Assembly: GCA_963774075.1 (NCBI GenBank)
Contig: CAVZDP010000005.1
Span: forward strand, 186,001-250,000
Length of the DNA stretch: 64,000 bases
Reading direction: 5' to 3'
Origin: JBBQNR01 sp963774075
GTDB taxonomy: Bacteria; Actinomycetota; Thermoleophilia; Solirubrobacterales; JBBDJG01
Each line of letters opens with the position of its first letter. Within the stretch, counting starts at the first letter, position 1. A program made the position numbers and the translations under genes. The notes under the pieces are model-generated. The model searched no databases and had not been told where the DNA came from. It saw only the letters and a program-made list of their open reading frames with translations. Below are positions 42,719 through 54,800 of the stretch, one piece after another.

Positions 42719-43051
42719 ATGCAGAGGCGGTCGACCGGCGAACGCGCCGATGCACCGGGCGCACAAGGCGAGCGCAGGTGGGTTGCTGTGCTCCCGCCGG
42801 GTGCGCGCCCGCCCTTTCGGGTGTGGGTGAACGGAGTCGAGCAGCGAGAGGGCAGCGACTACGTCGTGGAGCAGGGCGGCCTTCGCTTCGCCAAGCCGCT
42901 CGCCAAGGAGGGCAAGCTCGGGTTCTGGCGCTGGGCGTTGATGTTCTTCGGCATCGCGGGCACGTACCGCAAGAACGACAGCGTGGACGTGCAGTACGAA
43001 GCCGCTGGGGGCATGCGTCTGGTCACGGGCCTCGATCTTCGAGAGGGCTAG
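42719..43051 (+). CDS. Conserved actinobacterial protein of unknown function
   Basis: 110 residues. Two short blocks stand out: RPPFRVWVNGVEQREGSDYV and LGFWRWALMFFGIAGTYRKN followed by DSVDV. I recall this pattern from small uncharacterised proteins encoded near nadC or prfB in Thermoleophilia and relatives. The second block could be a membrane-associated helix, but one segment of about 14 hydrophobic residues is short. It is divergent from nadC (34 bp) and its stop overlaps the convergent prfB stop by 4 bp. Confidence 0.65.
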   Translation: MQRRSTGERADAPGAQGERRWVAVLPPGARPPFRVWVNGVEQREGSDYVVEQGGLRFAKPLAKEGKLGFWRWALMFFGIAGTYRKNDSVDVQYEAAGGMRLVTGLDLREG

Positions 43052-44185
43052 CTCGAGCTGCCGGCGGCGCCGTTCCCCTGGCTCGCCGCCTTGACGAGGT
43101 ACTCGTGCACGAAGCCGTCGAGGTCGCCGTCGAGCACGCGCTCGGCGTCGCCCATCTCGTAGCCGGTGCGGTGGTCCTTGACCATCGTGTAGGGATGAAG
43201 GACGTAGGAGCGGATCTGCGAGCCCCACGCCACGTCTTCGGCCTCGCCCTTCTCGCGCGCCAGCTCCTCGCGCCGGCGGCGCTCCTCGAGCTCGACGAGC
43301 TTCGAGCGCAGCAGCTTCATGGCGGTCTGCTTGTTGGACGACTGCGAGCGCTCGTTCTGGCACTGCACGACAACCTTGGTCGGCAGGTGGGTGATACGCA
43401 CGGCCGAGTCGGTCTTGTTCACGTGCTGCCCGCCGGCGCCCGAGGCACGGTAGGTCTCTATGCGCAGGTCCGCCTCGTCGATCTGCACGTCGAGGTCCTC
43501 CTCCACCAGCGGGCTGACCTCGACGAGGGCGAAGCTCGTGTGGCGACGCCGAGCGGCGTCGAACGGTGACAGCCGCACCAGCCTGTGGACCCCCTTCTCA
43601 GCCGAGAAGAGCCCATACGCGTTCTCGCCCCGGGCGAGGAAGGTGGCCGACTTGATTCCCGCCTCCTCGCCGGGCGCGGCCTCTTTCATCTCGGCCTCGA
43701 AGCCTCGCCGCTGGGCCCAGCGCAGGTACATGCGCAGGAGCATCTCCGCCCAGTCCTGGGAGTCGGTGCCCCCGGCACCGCTGTGAACGGTGACCACGGC
43801 GTCGCCTTCGTCGTACCGCCCCTGGAAGAGGCGCTCCTCCTCGAGCTGCGCCAGCTCGCGCTCGAGTGCCTCGAGCTGCTCGCCGAACTCCTCCCGCAGG
43901 GCCTCGTCCTCGTCGGCGAGCGGCACCAGGGCCTCCAGGTCGTCCAGCTCCGACTCGACCTTGCGGTAGCGGTCGAGCCTCCGCTTCGCGCGGCTGTGCT
44001 TCGCCGACAGCGAGGCGGCCCGCTCCTGGTCGTCCCAGAAACCGGGCTTCTGCATCTCGCCCTCGAGGGCGGCCAGCTCTCGCTCCAGCGCAGACGGGTC
44101 AAAGGTAGTCCGCGAGCAGCTTGAGCTGGTCGCGGAGCTTCGAGATCCGCTGCGGAGCCTGCTCTACCTGTGTCTGGTCCGCCAT
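43048..44185 (-). CDS. prfB: Peptide chain release factor 2 (programmed +1 frameshift)
   Basis: 378 residues after frameshifting. Frame 0 (44185-44102) encodes MADQTQVEQAPQ...LADYL and then meets TGA. Skipping one T gives LDPSALERELAALEGEMQKP, and the rest of RF2 follows. The stop-codon-recognising SPF tripeptide (VRLSPFDAARR) and catalytic GGQ (ASGAGGQHVNKTDSAVR) are intact. It ends translation at UGA and UAA. The gene follows secA by 37 bp on the same strand. Annotation as a single frame starting at MQKPGFWDDQ would lose the first 43 residues. Confidence 0.95.
44098..44104 (-). promoter_or_regulatory. prfB autoregulatory frameshift site CTTTGAC
   Basis: Minus strand reads TAC CTT TGA C: the classical RF2 slippery CUU followed by UGA and C. 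Low RF2 lets the ribosome slip +1 and make more RF2. The Shine-Dalgarno-like element normally located upstream (AGGGGG in E. coli) is only weakly represented here (CGCGGAC). Confidence 0.92.
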
Positions 44186-44222
44186 GCCTAGTGGCCAGTC
44201 CCGATCCCGTGCCGGCTTCGAT

Positions 44223-47051
<2,829 letters not shown>

Positions 47052-47105
47052 TTCGGCGGGACGATCATCGTAGCGGCCCGGGCCTCGCGTCCCGGCAGAA
47101 GAGCC

Positions 47106-47462
47106 TCAGGTGGCGCTCGGGGGGCCGTCGCTGGGGGCGGCCTTGCCCGCCGCCTGCTCGCGCCGGCGGCGCCGCTTGTCGCGGTGGCGCTTGACCTGGC
47201 GGCCCAGCTTGTCTGCCGCCACGTCGACGGAGTGGCGCAGATCCGCCGAGCTCTCGCGTACGCGCAGGACCGTGCCCTTGAGGTGGAGCGTGGCCTCGAC
47301 GACCTTGCCGTCGGCGATCGAAGGGTTGCGCTCCTCGAGCAGCTCGAGCTCGAGACGCGCGAGCTCCGAGACCTGCTTGCCGACCGTCTTGAACCGCTGC
47401 TCCGCGTGCGCCCTGAGGGCCTCCGGCACGGCCCCGTTACGCGACCTGATCTCGATCTGCAC
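47106..47462 (-). CDS. hpf: Ribosome hibernation promoting factor (short form)
   Basis: 118 residues. Fold of the HPF/RaiA N-terminal domain: MQIEIRSRNGAVPEALRAHA, LELELLEERNPSIADGKVVE, then DLRHSVDVAADKLGRQVKRH with the basic helix that contacts 16S rRNA. It ends in a basic, low-complexity tail (RDKRRRRREQAAGKAAPSDG). The long form's dimerisation domain is missing, so it may cause 70S inactivation without 100S dimers. It precedes secA. Confidence 0.9.
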   Translation of the reverse strand: MQIEIRSRNGAVPEALRAHAEQRFKTVGKQVSELARLELELLEERNPSIADGKVVEATLHLKGTVLRVRESSADLRHSVDVAADKLGRQVKRHRDKRRRRREQAAGKAAPSDGPPSAT

Positions 47463-47535
47463 CTCTCAGACCTCCTTGACTCTCGGCGGGAAACGCGCCT
47501 CCCATGCTACGGCTCGGGCACGACCTTTTCCAGCG

Positions 47536-47588
47536 GTCCGGCGAAGCCAGAATATCTAGCCGGCTTCGCCGGACACCTAAAGTCCAGA
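47536..47588 (+). repeat. Dispersed palindromic repeat, copy B with extra inverted arm
   Basis: GTCCGGCGAAGCC (47536-47548) and GGCTTCGCCGGAC (47562-47574) are perfect 13-bp inverted arms around AGAATATCTAGCC, and the second arm continues as ACACCTAAAGTCCAG, matching copy A near 4669. It lies between hpf and the start of the accessory region. Confidence 0.78.
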
Positions 47589-47688
47589 GCGTCCGCCTTG
47601 AGGCGGCCGCCCGGCCTAATCCAGCGAGAAGACGATGCAGGCGCGCCGGTCCGCACAGCCGGCGCTCACCGCAACGGCCGGAGCGATA

Positions 47689-48918
47689 ATGGATGAGATG
47701 CCCAGGCCTAAACGGTGGATGAATCGTGGACGGTGGCCTTTCTTGATGCTCGTTTTCGTGCCTGGCTCTGCCTTGCTTGCTCTTGTCGCGTCGGGCGCGA
47801 TGTCGGGCCAGAAACAAGAATCGGGACGAGCGCGAATCGTCCTGATCGGGCAGGAGCAGATGGTCTTCGACTCGAGCCGTGATGCGTGCGAGCCCGCAGA
47901 CATTCCAGACCAGGCTGCCCGTGCCTTCCGTGACTTCAGCGGTCGCGTCCGACTCTTTGCCTCCCACACGGCGACCCGTGGCTGGGTGGGCGAGTCGCTG
48001 AACAGCGTGCAATACAGCTGTGCAGTCGCCTTTCGATCGAACTTCGACCCCCGGCCGTGGCAGTTCGATGGCGCGGAATGGATAGGGGCGCCCTATACGA
48101 CCGACGGCCGGAACGTCAACGCGCTCGTGCACGTGGAGTACCACGGCGATGGCTCGCCCGCAAGCTGTGCCTCGCTCAGCGTGACCGAATGTCAGTACAA
48201 CGCGATCACTCTCGCGTCGTCAAGCGACGGCGGAGCGACCTTCACCCAAAGACCCCCGCCACAGCATCTGGTGGCGAGCGCTCCCTACCGGTACGTTCCC
48301 GATGCTGGACCATATGGGCTCTTTCAGCCGAGCAACATCGTGCGCAAGGGCGGCCACTACTACGCGATGCTGCAGGTTGAGCGGTACGGTCAGCAAAGGC
48401 GAGGGACCTGCCTCATGCGAACGGCCAACCTCGCCGATCCCGGCTCGTGGCGCGCCTGGGACGGGAAGGGCTTCGGCGTTCGTTTCGTCAACCCCTACCA
48501 GCGCCGGCTCGACCCCGCCAAGCACGTCTGCCAGCCCGTCTCCCTGCCGCAGATCGGGGTGATGTCATCGAGCCTCACCTTCAACACCTATCTCGACAAG
48601 TTCGTCCTTGTCGGGCCATCCGGTCGGCGCCCTCGCAGGGGAGGCGTTATCTGGGGGATCTACTTCTCCGTATCCGAGGACCTCGTCCACTGGAACCGGG
48701 AACGCCTGATCGCGCGAACCGAGCTGCCGTGGACCTACAAGTGCGGCGACCGCGGGCCGGTCACCTATCCGTCGCTGCTCGATCCGAACAGCCGGTCGCG
48801 CAACTTCGAGACGACGGGAAGGCGCCCCTACATGTACTTCGTCCGATTCAACCCGCACGACTGCCAGCTGCAGCTCGACCGCGACCTCGTGAGACGGCGG
48901 GTCGAGTTCAAGAAGTAG
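47689..48918 (+). CDS. Secreted Asp-box (beta-propeller) protein
   Basis: About 409 residues. A basic N terminus and one hydrophobic segment (WPFLMLVFVPGSALLALVAS) form a signal anchor. The rest has an Asp-box SSSDGGATFTQ, GLFQPSNIVRKGGHYYAMLQ, GVIWGIYFSVSEDLVHWNRE and a late Tyr/Arg-rich strand, like glycoside hydrolases of the five- or six-bladed propeller type (GH33/GH43-like). I cannot confirm catalytic acids. Eight or so Cys suggest disulphides. It is convergent with the sugar dehydrogenase gene, only 3 bp apart, and both are exported. Sugar-related function is inferred. Confidence 0.65.
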   Translation: MDEMPRPKRWMNRGRWPFLMLVFVPGSALLALVASGAMSGQKQESGRARIVLIGQEQMVFDSSRDACEPADIPDQAARAFRDFSGRVRLFASHTATRGWVGESLNSVQYSCAVAFRSNFDPRPWQFDGAEWIGAPYTTDGRNVNALVHVEYHGDGSPASCASLSVTECQYNAITLASSSDGGATFTQRPPPQHLVASAPYRYVPDAGPYGLFQPSNIVRKGGHYYAMLQVERYGQQRRGTCLMRTANLADPGSWRAWDGKGFGVRFVNPYQRRLDPAKHVCQPVSLPQIGVMSSSLTFNTYLDKFVLVGPSGRRPRRGGVIWGIYFSVSEDLVHWNRERLIARTELPWTYKCGDRGPVTYPSLLDPNSRSRNFETTGRRPYMYFVRFNPHDCQLQLDRDLVRRRVEFKK

Positions 48919-48921
48919 GCG

Positions 48922-51705
48922 TTACGGAGTAAAGACTCCCTGGCGCAGGAAGACTCTCTCGTCACCTGAGCCGCAGGTGGGAGGGCAACCGTATCCAAGC
49001 GGATCCGAGGCCGGCGTGAGTACGCCGTCCGGCCCTGGGTCCAAAGCGAGGATCGAGTACGTCGACACAACCGCACGCTTGCCCTCCTGCACGAACCCGG
49101 GCACGATCGCATTGAGGGTCGTGCTCATGTCGCAGGTCGCGCCGCGGTTCGGTGCCGGCGTCGCGAGGCAGTCGAACGGCGCCGAGAAACCGAGGTCCCC
49201 AACGGTTGCAGGCATGATCTCATCGGCGCCGTTCGCAGAATCGGTGATGCGAAGGTCGGTCCGGAGGACGAGTTTTCCTTCATAGTCCAGCAGCTCAACA
49301 ATGTTCTGCCGCACGTCGGTGACGCTCGCCGAGATGCTCACGTCAGCTTCGTTCGCGGGCGTGGCGGGGTCTCCGCGGAGCACGTCGAAGCGAGCAAACG
49401 CAGTGCCGCGTCCGGACGTCGAAGTGGTCAGCAGCTGGGACTCGAGCTGGGGAGGTGTACAGGACCCCTCGTCAAGCGGAGGGGCGTGGAACGAATTGGG
49501 GCTGTCACAGCTGGCGAACTCAGGAACGAGCGGGACGCGTGCCAGGGCGGCGCCCCCAGGCCGAGGATAGGCAAGGACCTTGAAGCTGGCCGTGTATGTC
49601 GCGGGGCTGGCCGGTGTCGTGATGGTGTGCTCCTGAGTGCCGCCGTCGGACCAGCCGTCGAAGACCCAATACCTTCCTGCCACAACCTGGTCGAAGGCCT
49701 CGACGTCGACGGCCCAGTTCTCCCACGCGACGATCGTCCTTGGTGTGGTGATCAGGCTGCCGGCAACGCGCAGCTGGAAATAGTCGGGCACGGACTGGAA
49801 GGTGAGGTCGACTTTCTTCGGCTGAACGTTTCGCTGCACGGTCTGCGAGAGGCCTTCAGAGTCGGTCGCGGTCAGGTAGACCTCGAGGTAGCTGTTCCCG
49901 GCTGCCTCGAGATCTTCCGGAGGCGGTCCGGTGATCTCGACGTTGTTCCCCTGCGTGGCGGGCAGGTACGGGTGCGTGTGAGTGTTGTGGCGGCGAAGGA
50001 CCGTCCAGCTCAGCGCGCTGTCGGGGAGCGTCCCATCCTCGGGGTCGGTCGCGCTGCCCGTGAGGGTCAACGTCTCCCCTACGGAGAACAGCTCGTCCAC
50101 AGCCGGAGCATCGATCGTCGGCGTGGGCACCGTGTTCCCTGAGTCGATTCGAAGCGTCACGCTGTCCTCGCCCCCGCGGCCGTCGCTGACGGTGAGGGTG
50201 GCGGTGTAGGTCCCGGCGACGGTGTAGGTATGGCTCGGGGTGGAGCCGGAGCCGTGAGGGGAGCCGTCGCCAAAGTCCCAATCGTAGGTGAGCGGATCGA
50301 GGTCGGCATCGGACGATGAGCTGCCGTCGAAGCTCACCGTGAGTGGCGTGTTGCCGGAGCTCGGATTGGCAGTCGCGACCGCGTTGGGCGGGATGTTGCC
50401 GGTGCCGGTGTGGGAGATCTTGCGGATCTGGTTGCTCGGGAAAGTAAATTGCAAGTAATAGAAGGCCTTGCTCGACCCGTCGGGCCCAAAGCGGCCATCC
50501 ACCAGAGCATCCGCTTCGGAGCCGAAGAGTTGCGAGCTGTAACCGCCGGAGCCGTCCGGGATCAGCGTGTAGAGCTTGCCGCAGACGCTGTCGCCATAGA
50601 TGTAGACATCGTCGTAACCCGGTGGCCAGAAGCCGTCGGGGACGAAGTCGCCGGCCGTGACGGACGTGCAACCGTCCGGATTCGTGTGCGGGTAGGAATA
50701 GATGGGGTTGGTAATGCCTACCGGCGGGAGGCCGCAATCCGTGTAGGAGTCCGCGACGCACGGTCCCTCCCTGACGTTCCAGCCGTAGTCCGCCCCGGCG
50801 GCGCCCTCGTTGACCTCCTCCCACTTCCCGGCGCCGACGTCGTTGATGAAGAAGCGGGTGCCCGCGGCGTCGGAGTCGAATGCCGTTCGCCACGGGTTCC
50901 GCAGGCCCGAGGCGTAGATCTCGCGGCAGCGGCGGTCCGGGGCCGTGCTGCCGCTCACGTTGCATTGGTCGCTGTCTGGTCCCGTGAACGGGTTGCCGCT
51001 CGGGATGCTGCCGTCCGGCGCTATACGGAGGATCTTTCCGGCGAGAATGCTGAGGTCGCGCGAGGCGTCGTTGTTCAGGTAGCAGGTGCTGGTCTGCCAT
51101 CGCCAGTCACAACCGTTGTCGCCGACCGATACGTAGAGGTTGCCGTCGTTGCCGAAGTCGATGTCGCCCGCGTTGTGGATGCCGTCGACCGAGTAGATGT
51201 TGTCGATCAGGACCGTCTCGCTCGCTATATCGACGGTGTCGTCGTCGTTCAACACGAAGCGAGAGACGCGGTTGACGGGGATGTTGGGTGTTCGAGATTC
51301 GCAGACCCCGTGCTTCTTGAACGTGTAGTAGAGGTAGACGTAGTGATTGCTGGTGAAGTCCGGATCCACCGCGACGCCAAGGAGGCCGCGTTCGCTGTCG
51401 GCGCAGATGACCGAGCTGAGATCGAGCGCAGGGTCGGGGAGAAGAGCACCGTTCTCGTATATGCGCAGAGCCCCTTCCTTGGAATTGATCAACATGCGCC
51501 CGTCGGGCGTCCAGGCCAGGGCGACTGGGCTCTGCACCGCTGCGACGAACTGATCGCTGAAGCCGGCCGGCAAAGTCGCGGCTGCTCGAGCCGATGGCAC
51601 TACCACCCCGGTGGCGGCAACCAGCAGAACGAGAAGGAAACGGAGGGTGCGCCGGCGTGCAGGATCCGCCGCCCCGACCGTTCCGAGAACGCGTGCTGCA
51701 AACAT
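48922..51705 (-). CDS. Secreted PQQ-type sugar dehydrogenase with PKD domain
   Basis: 927 residues. Signal peptide (LRFLLVLLVAATGVVVPSAR). Residues about 43-430 are a GSDH-like six-bladed propeller (GLLGVAVDPDFTSNHYVYLY, IHNAGDIDFGNDGNLYVSVG, EIYASGLRNPWRTAFD) of the soluble glucose/sorbosone dehydrogenase family, which uses PQQ and Ca. A PKD domain follows (about 439-521, with YDWDFGDGSPHGSG), then a Cys-containing C-terminal region with an Ig-like fold and about 300 residues without a recognisable family. Start: ATG of MFAARVLGTVG, since an earlier ATG is in an untypical Arg-rich run. It probably oxidises extracellular sugar. Confidence 0.83.
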   Translation of the reverse strand: MFAARVLGTVGAADPARRRTLRFLLVLLVAATGVVVPSARAAATLPAGFSDQFVAAVQSPVALAWTPDGRMLINSKEGALRIYENGALLPDPALDLSSVICADSERGLLGVAVDPDFTSNHYVYLYYTFKKHGVCESRTPNIPVNRVSRFVLNDDDTVDIASETVLIDNIYSVDGIHNAGDIDFGNDGNLYVSVGDNGCDWRWQTSTCYLNNDASRDLSILAGKILRIAPDGSIPSGNPFTGPDSDQCNVSGSTAPDRRCREIYASGLRNPWRTAFDSDAAGTRFFINDVGAGKWEEVNEGAAGADYGWNVREGPCVADSYTDCGLPPVGITNPIYSYPHTNPDGCTSVTAGDFVPDGFWPPGYDDVYIYGDSVCGKLYTLIPDGSGGYSSQLFGSEADALVDGRFGPDGSSKAFYYLQFTFPSNQIRKISHTGTGNIPPNAVATANPSSGNTPLTVSFDGSSSSDADLDPLTYDWDFGDGSPHGSGSTPSHTYTVAGTYTATLTVSDGRGGEDSVTLRIDSGNTVPTPTIDAPAVDELFSVGETLTLTGSATDPEDGTLPDSALSWTVLRRHNTHTHPYLPATQGNNVEITGPPPEDLEAAGNSYLEVYLTATDSEGLSQTVQRNVQPKKVDLTFQSVPDYFQLRVAGSLITTPRTIVAWENWAVDVEAFDQVVAGRYWVFDGWSDGGTQEHTITTPASPATYTASFKVLAYPRPGGAALARVPLVPEFASCDSPNSFHAPPLDEGSCTPPQLESQLLTTSTSGRGTAFARFDVLRGDPATPANEADVSISASVTDVRQNIVELLDYEGKLVLRTDLRITDSANGADEIMPATVGDLGFSAPFDCLATPAPNRGATCDMSTTLNAIVPGFVQEGKRAVVSTYSILALDPGPDGVLTPASDPLGYGCPPTCGSGDERVFLRQGVFTP

Positions 51706-51811
51706 GGGACCTATTCGGCCTTTCACACTTCGTCGAGTCGCCCGGCACCCTTGCCGGCGCGCTGGCAACCGCCCGCTCGCCTGCCTGACCCTCACATAGG
51801 GCAGCTTTTAT

Positions 51812-51826
51812 GTCAAGTTATTTTGA
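51812..51826. promoter_or_regulatory. Inverted repeat between the glycosyltransferase fusion and sugar dehydrogenase genes
   Basis: GTCAA-GTTATT-TTGAC lies 14 bp after the stop of the fusion gene and 107 bp before the dehydrogenase start, both on the minus strand. The AT-rich stretch may be a weak terminator or operator. I cannot decide. Confidence 0.35.
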
Positions 51827-51839
51827 CGCGGCCCTTCGC

Positions 51840-54800
51840 TCAGAGGGCCGTGTGCTCGGCCCGGGCCATCACGCAGTCGAACTCGATCAGCCGCAGCGAG
51901 TGGTCGCGCACGACCCCAAACATCCCGGTCACCTCGAAGCCCTGATCCTGAAGGTAGTCCATGGTTTCCGAGTAGTCGGGCACCCCGTCGTAGATCGGCT
52001 TCACCGCGAGCTCGGTTTGGACGCCGAGGACGCGCGGCAAGGTCGCTTGCGCGCCATGCATCACCTCGAGGTCCCACCCCTGCGTGTCGGTCTTCAGGAA
52101 GATGCGCGGTTGCGGTATGCCCTCCAGACACTCCTCGATGACCGAGTCGAGTGAGCGCACGGTGACGCTCTCCTGGACGACCGTGTCCGTCATGGCCCCG
52201 AGCTCGCGAACGGCGTACGCGCTCGGTTCCAGGAAGGAAGAGAGCACGCTGTTCTGGGCTACCTTGATCTGCCTGCTCTCGTCGTGGCGGCCGAGCGCCA
52301 CGCGCAGGGTGCGCCACCGGGCGTCGGGCTTGGCAGCCTGCTCGAGCTGGTCGTACGCCGAGCTGACAGGCTCCATCGAAACGATCCAGCCTGTATAGCC
52401 CGCGGCGCGAACGAAGCGGCCGTACTCGCCGTCGAACGCGCCGACGTCGAGCACGCAGTTGATCCCCAGCCGCGGCAGCAGCAGTCCGAGGTGGCTCCGC
52501 AGCGCCATGCTCTCGAACCACGTCGCCTGCGTGGCGAGACCCTCCGGCAGCGTGATCACCTGGGCGGGCGCTCTGGGTGCGGCCGGCGGGGGCACTGGAG
52601 ACGCAGCGGGCGGCGGCTCGATCGTCCCCGCGGCGAGCGCAACCGGCGAACGAAGGGTTCGACGCGCAGTCTCCGCGATCGCATCGCTCACCGCCGGCCC
52701 GTACTTGCTGAGCCGGGGGTCCGTCACCTGGGAGAAAGTCCACCGCACGCTACCCCAATCCGGCCACGGCTGGAACCTGCTGCTCGCCGCGTCCGGCGTC
52801 GCGCACTCGCGTCTGAACTCCTCCTCCGACTTCGTGTAGTAGTGGTTCACGCGCAGGCGTGACGCCGAGTTCGACAGCGTCTTGTGGTCGCGAGCGGGGT
52901 GTCCGTTCTCGTCCACCGCCACAGAGCCCTCCTTGTACTCGAAGTGGTGCTGGCTGAGGCAGCGAATCGCCCCTTCCGGGTCGACGATCGTCTTTATCAC
53001 CGACGTCTGCTTGAGGGCGACGCGCTCGACGTAGTTCTCGATCACGCGCCCCTCGGGCTTCGTGCGATGGCCGGAGAAGCCGTAATGCGCTTCGTGCACA
53101 GCGACGCCGGGCCAACCCTCATATTCCTCGAGCAGGACGGGGAGGGGTCGCTCGGTCGGCGAGAACAGGAACTCGTCGAGGTCGATGAAAGCGATCCAGC
53201 GAGACTCTTTCCCGTGCCGCCTCAGGCAGTGGTCGTAGGCGCTGTTCTGGCCCGCGCCCGGTATCCGCCAGTGATAGAGCACTACCGTGCCGTCCTCGAC
53301 ATACGGCGCGAGCGCTTCGAGGTGTGAGTCGCTGCTCAGGTTGTCGTAGAGGAAGAAACGCTCCACGCCCATCAGCCGATGGAACTCGATCCACTCGGGG
53401 AGGAACTCCGCTTGGTCGCGGTACATCGCGCATACCGACAGGTAGACCTCGGTTTCTCTCCGCTCTGCCCCGCGGCCCTTGGAGTTGCGCCGTCCCGGTT
53501 GACCCAGCCGCTGCTGCGCCGTCCACAGGTCCTCGTGGTCGGCCGCGCCCCCGATCAGGCCCTGGACGTCGAGCATGTCTCGAATCGGGACCCCTTCGGC
53601 TTCGAGGCGAGTACGCACGTCCGATGCAAAGGCAAGATGGTGCCTGTATTGCTCGAGTGCATCGGAACCCTCCACCAGCTCGCGGCCCAGGCGGCGCTCG
53701 AGCTGCTCGTACTGTCCCGGTTGCATCGCGGGCAGTGCTGCCGGTGCGACCGCGAAGTTGAACAACGATCCGAAGGTCACGACGTGCCGCTGGCTCGGCG
53801 CGATGCCGGCGCTCGCGGCGGCGTGCTCGGCCATGCTCGTGAAGTTCCAGAATCGAGCGTCGGCATCCTTGTCCTCGTCGAGGAAGCCCAGGAGCGCTGC
53901 TCGCAGCGAAGGCTCGTCCAGCGATGCCCACTGGCTCAGCCACTCGTTCTGCGTTTCAGTCGTGAACTCGTAGGGGCGGACGGAGAAGTATCCGTCGAAG
54001 ACGGTGTCGAGTGCGGGCACGAGCTTGCAGCCAGCCTCGAGTGCTCTGACAAGGCCGTTCAACCTTTCGGCGATGTCGAGCCTGTAGGCGCGCTCCTCCG
54101 CGTCGAAGCTTGGCTTCGTTCGCGCATGCGCCGCGTAGGACACGAACCGCTTCCATGCCCCTTTTGCGGGCGCTCTGGGTGAGGCCGGTGGGCGCGCTCG
54201 CGGTGGTGGCGGCGCGACCGCTTGCGGTGGGGGCGGCGCGAGCGCCCCCGACCCGGCAGCCGCCTCCGCGGGGGGACTGGCCGCTGGAGATGGGGGGGGC
54301 GGCGCCTCAATCGTCCCCACCGCGACCGCGACCGGCGTACGAAGGGTTCGGCTGGCAGCCTCCGCGATCGCCTCGCTCACCGCCGGCCCGTACTTGCTGA
54401 GCCGGGGGTCCGTGATCTGGGAGAAAGTCCACCGCAGGCCATCCCAGTCAGGCCATATTCGGAACATGCTCCTCGCCGCGTCCGGCGTCGCGGACTTGCG
54501 TCTGAACTCCTCCTCCGACTTCGTGTAGTAGTGGTTCACGCGCAGGCGTGACGCCGAGTTCGACAGTGTCTTGTGGTGGCGAGCGGGGTGTCCGTTCTCG
54601 TCCACCGCCACAGAGCCCTCCTTGTACTCGAAGTGGTGCGGGCTGAGGCAGCGGAGCGTCCCCTCCGGGTCGACGATCGACTTCAACACCGTGGCGCGCC
54701 AGAGGTCCGCGTGCTGGACGTAGTTCTCGATCACGCGCCCCTCGGGTTTCGTGCGATGGCCGGAGAAGCCGTATTGCGCCTGGTGGACAGCGACGCCCGG

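Noticed and set aside
44056..44098. prfB starting at the in-frame ATG MQKPGFWDDQ
   Set aside because: The upstream CTTTGAC frameshift junction and the conserved N terminus show the longer, frameshifted product is the real one.
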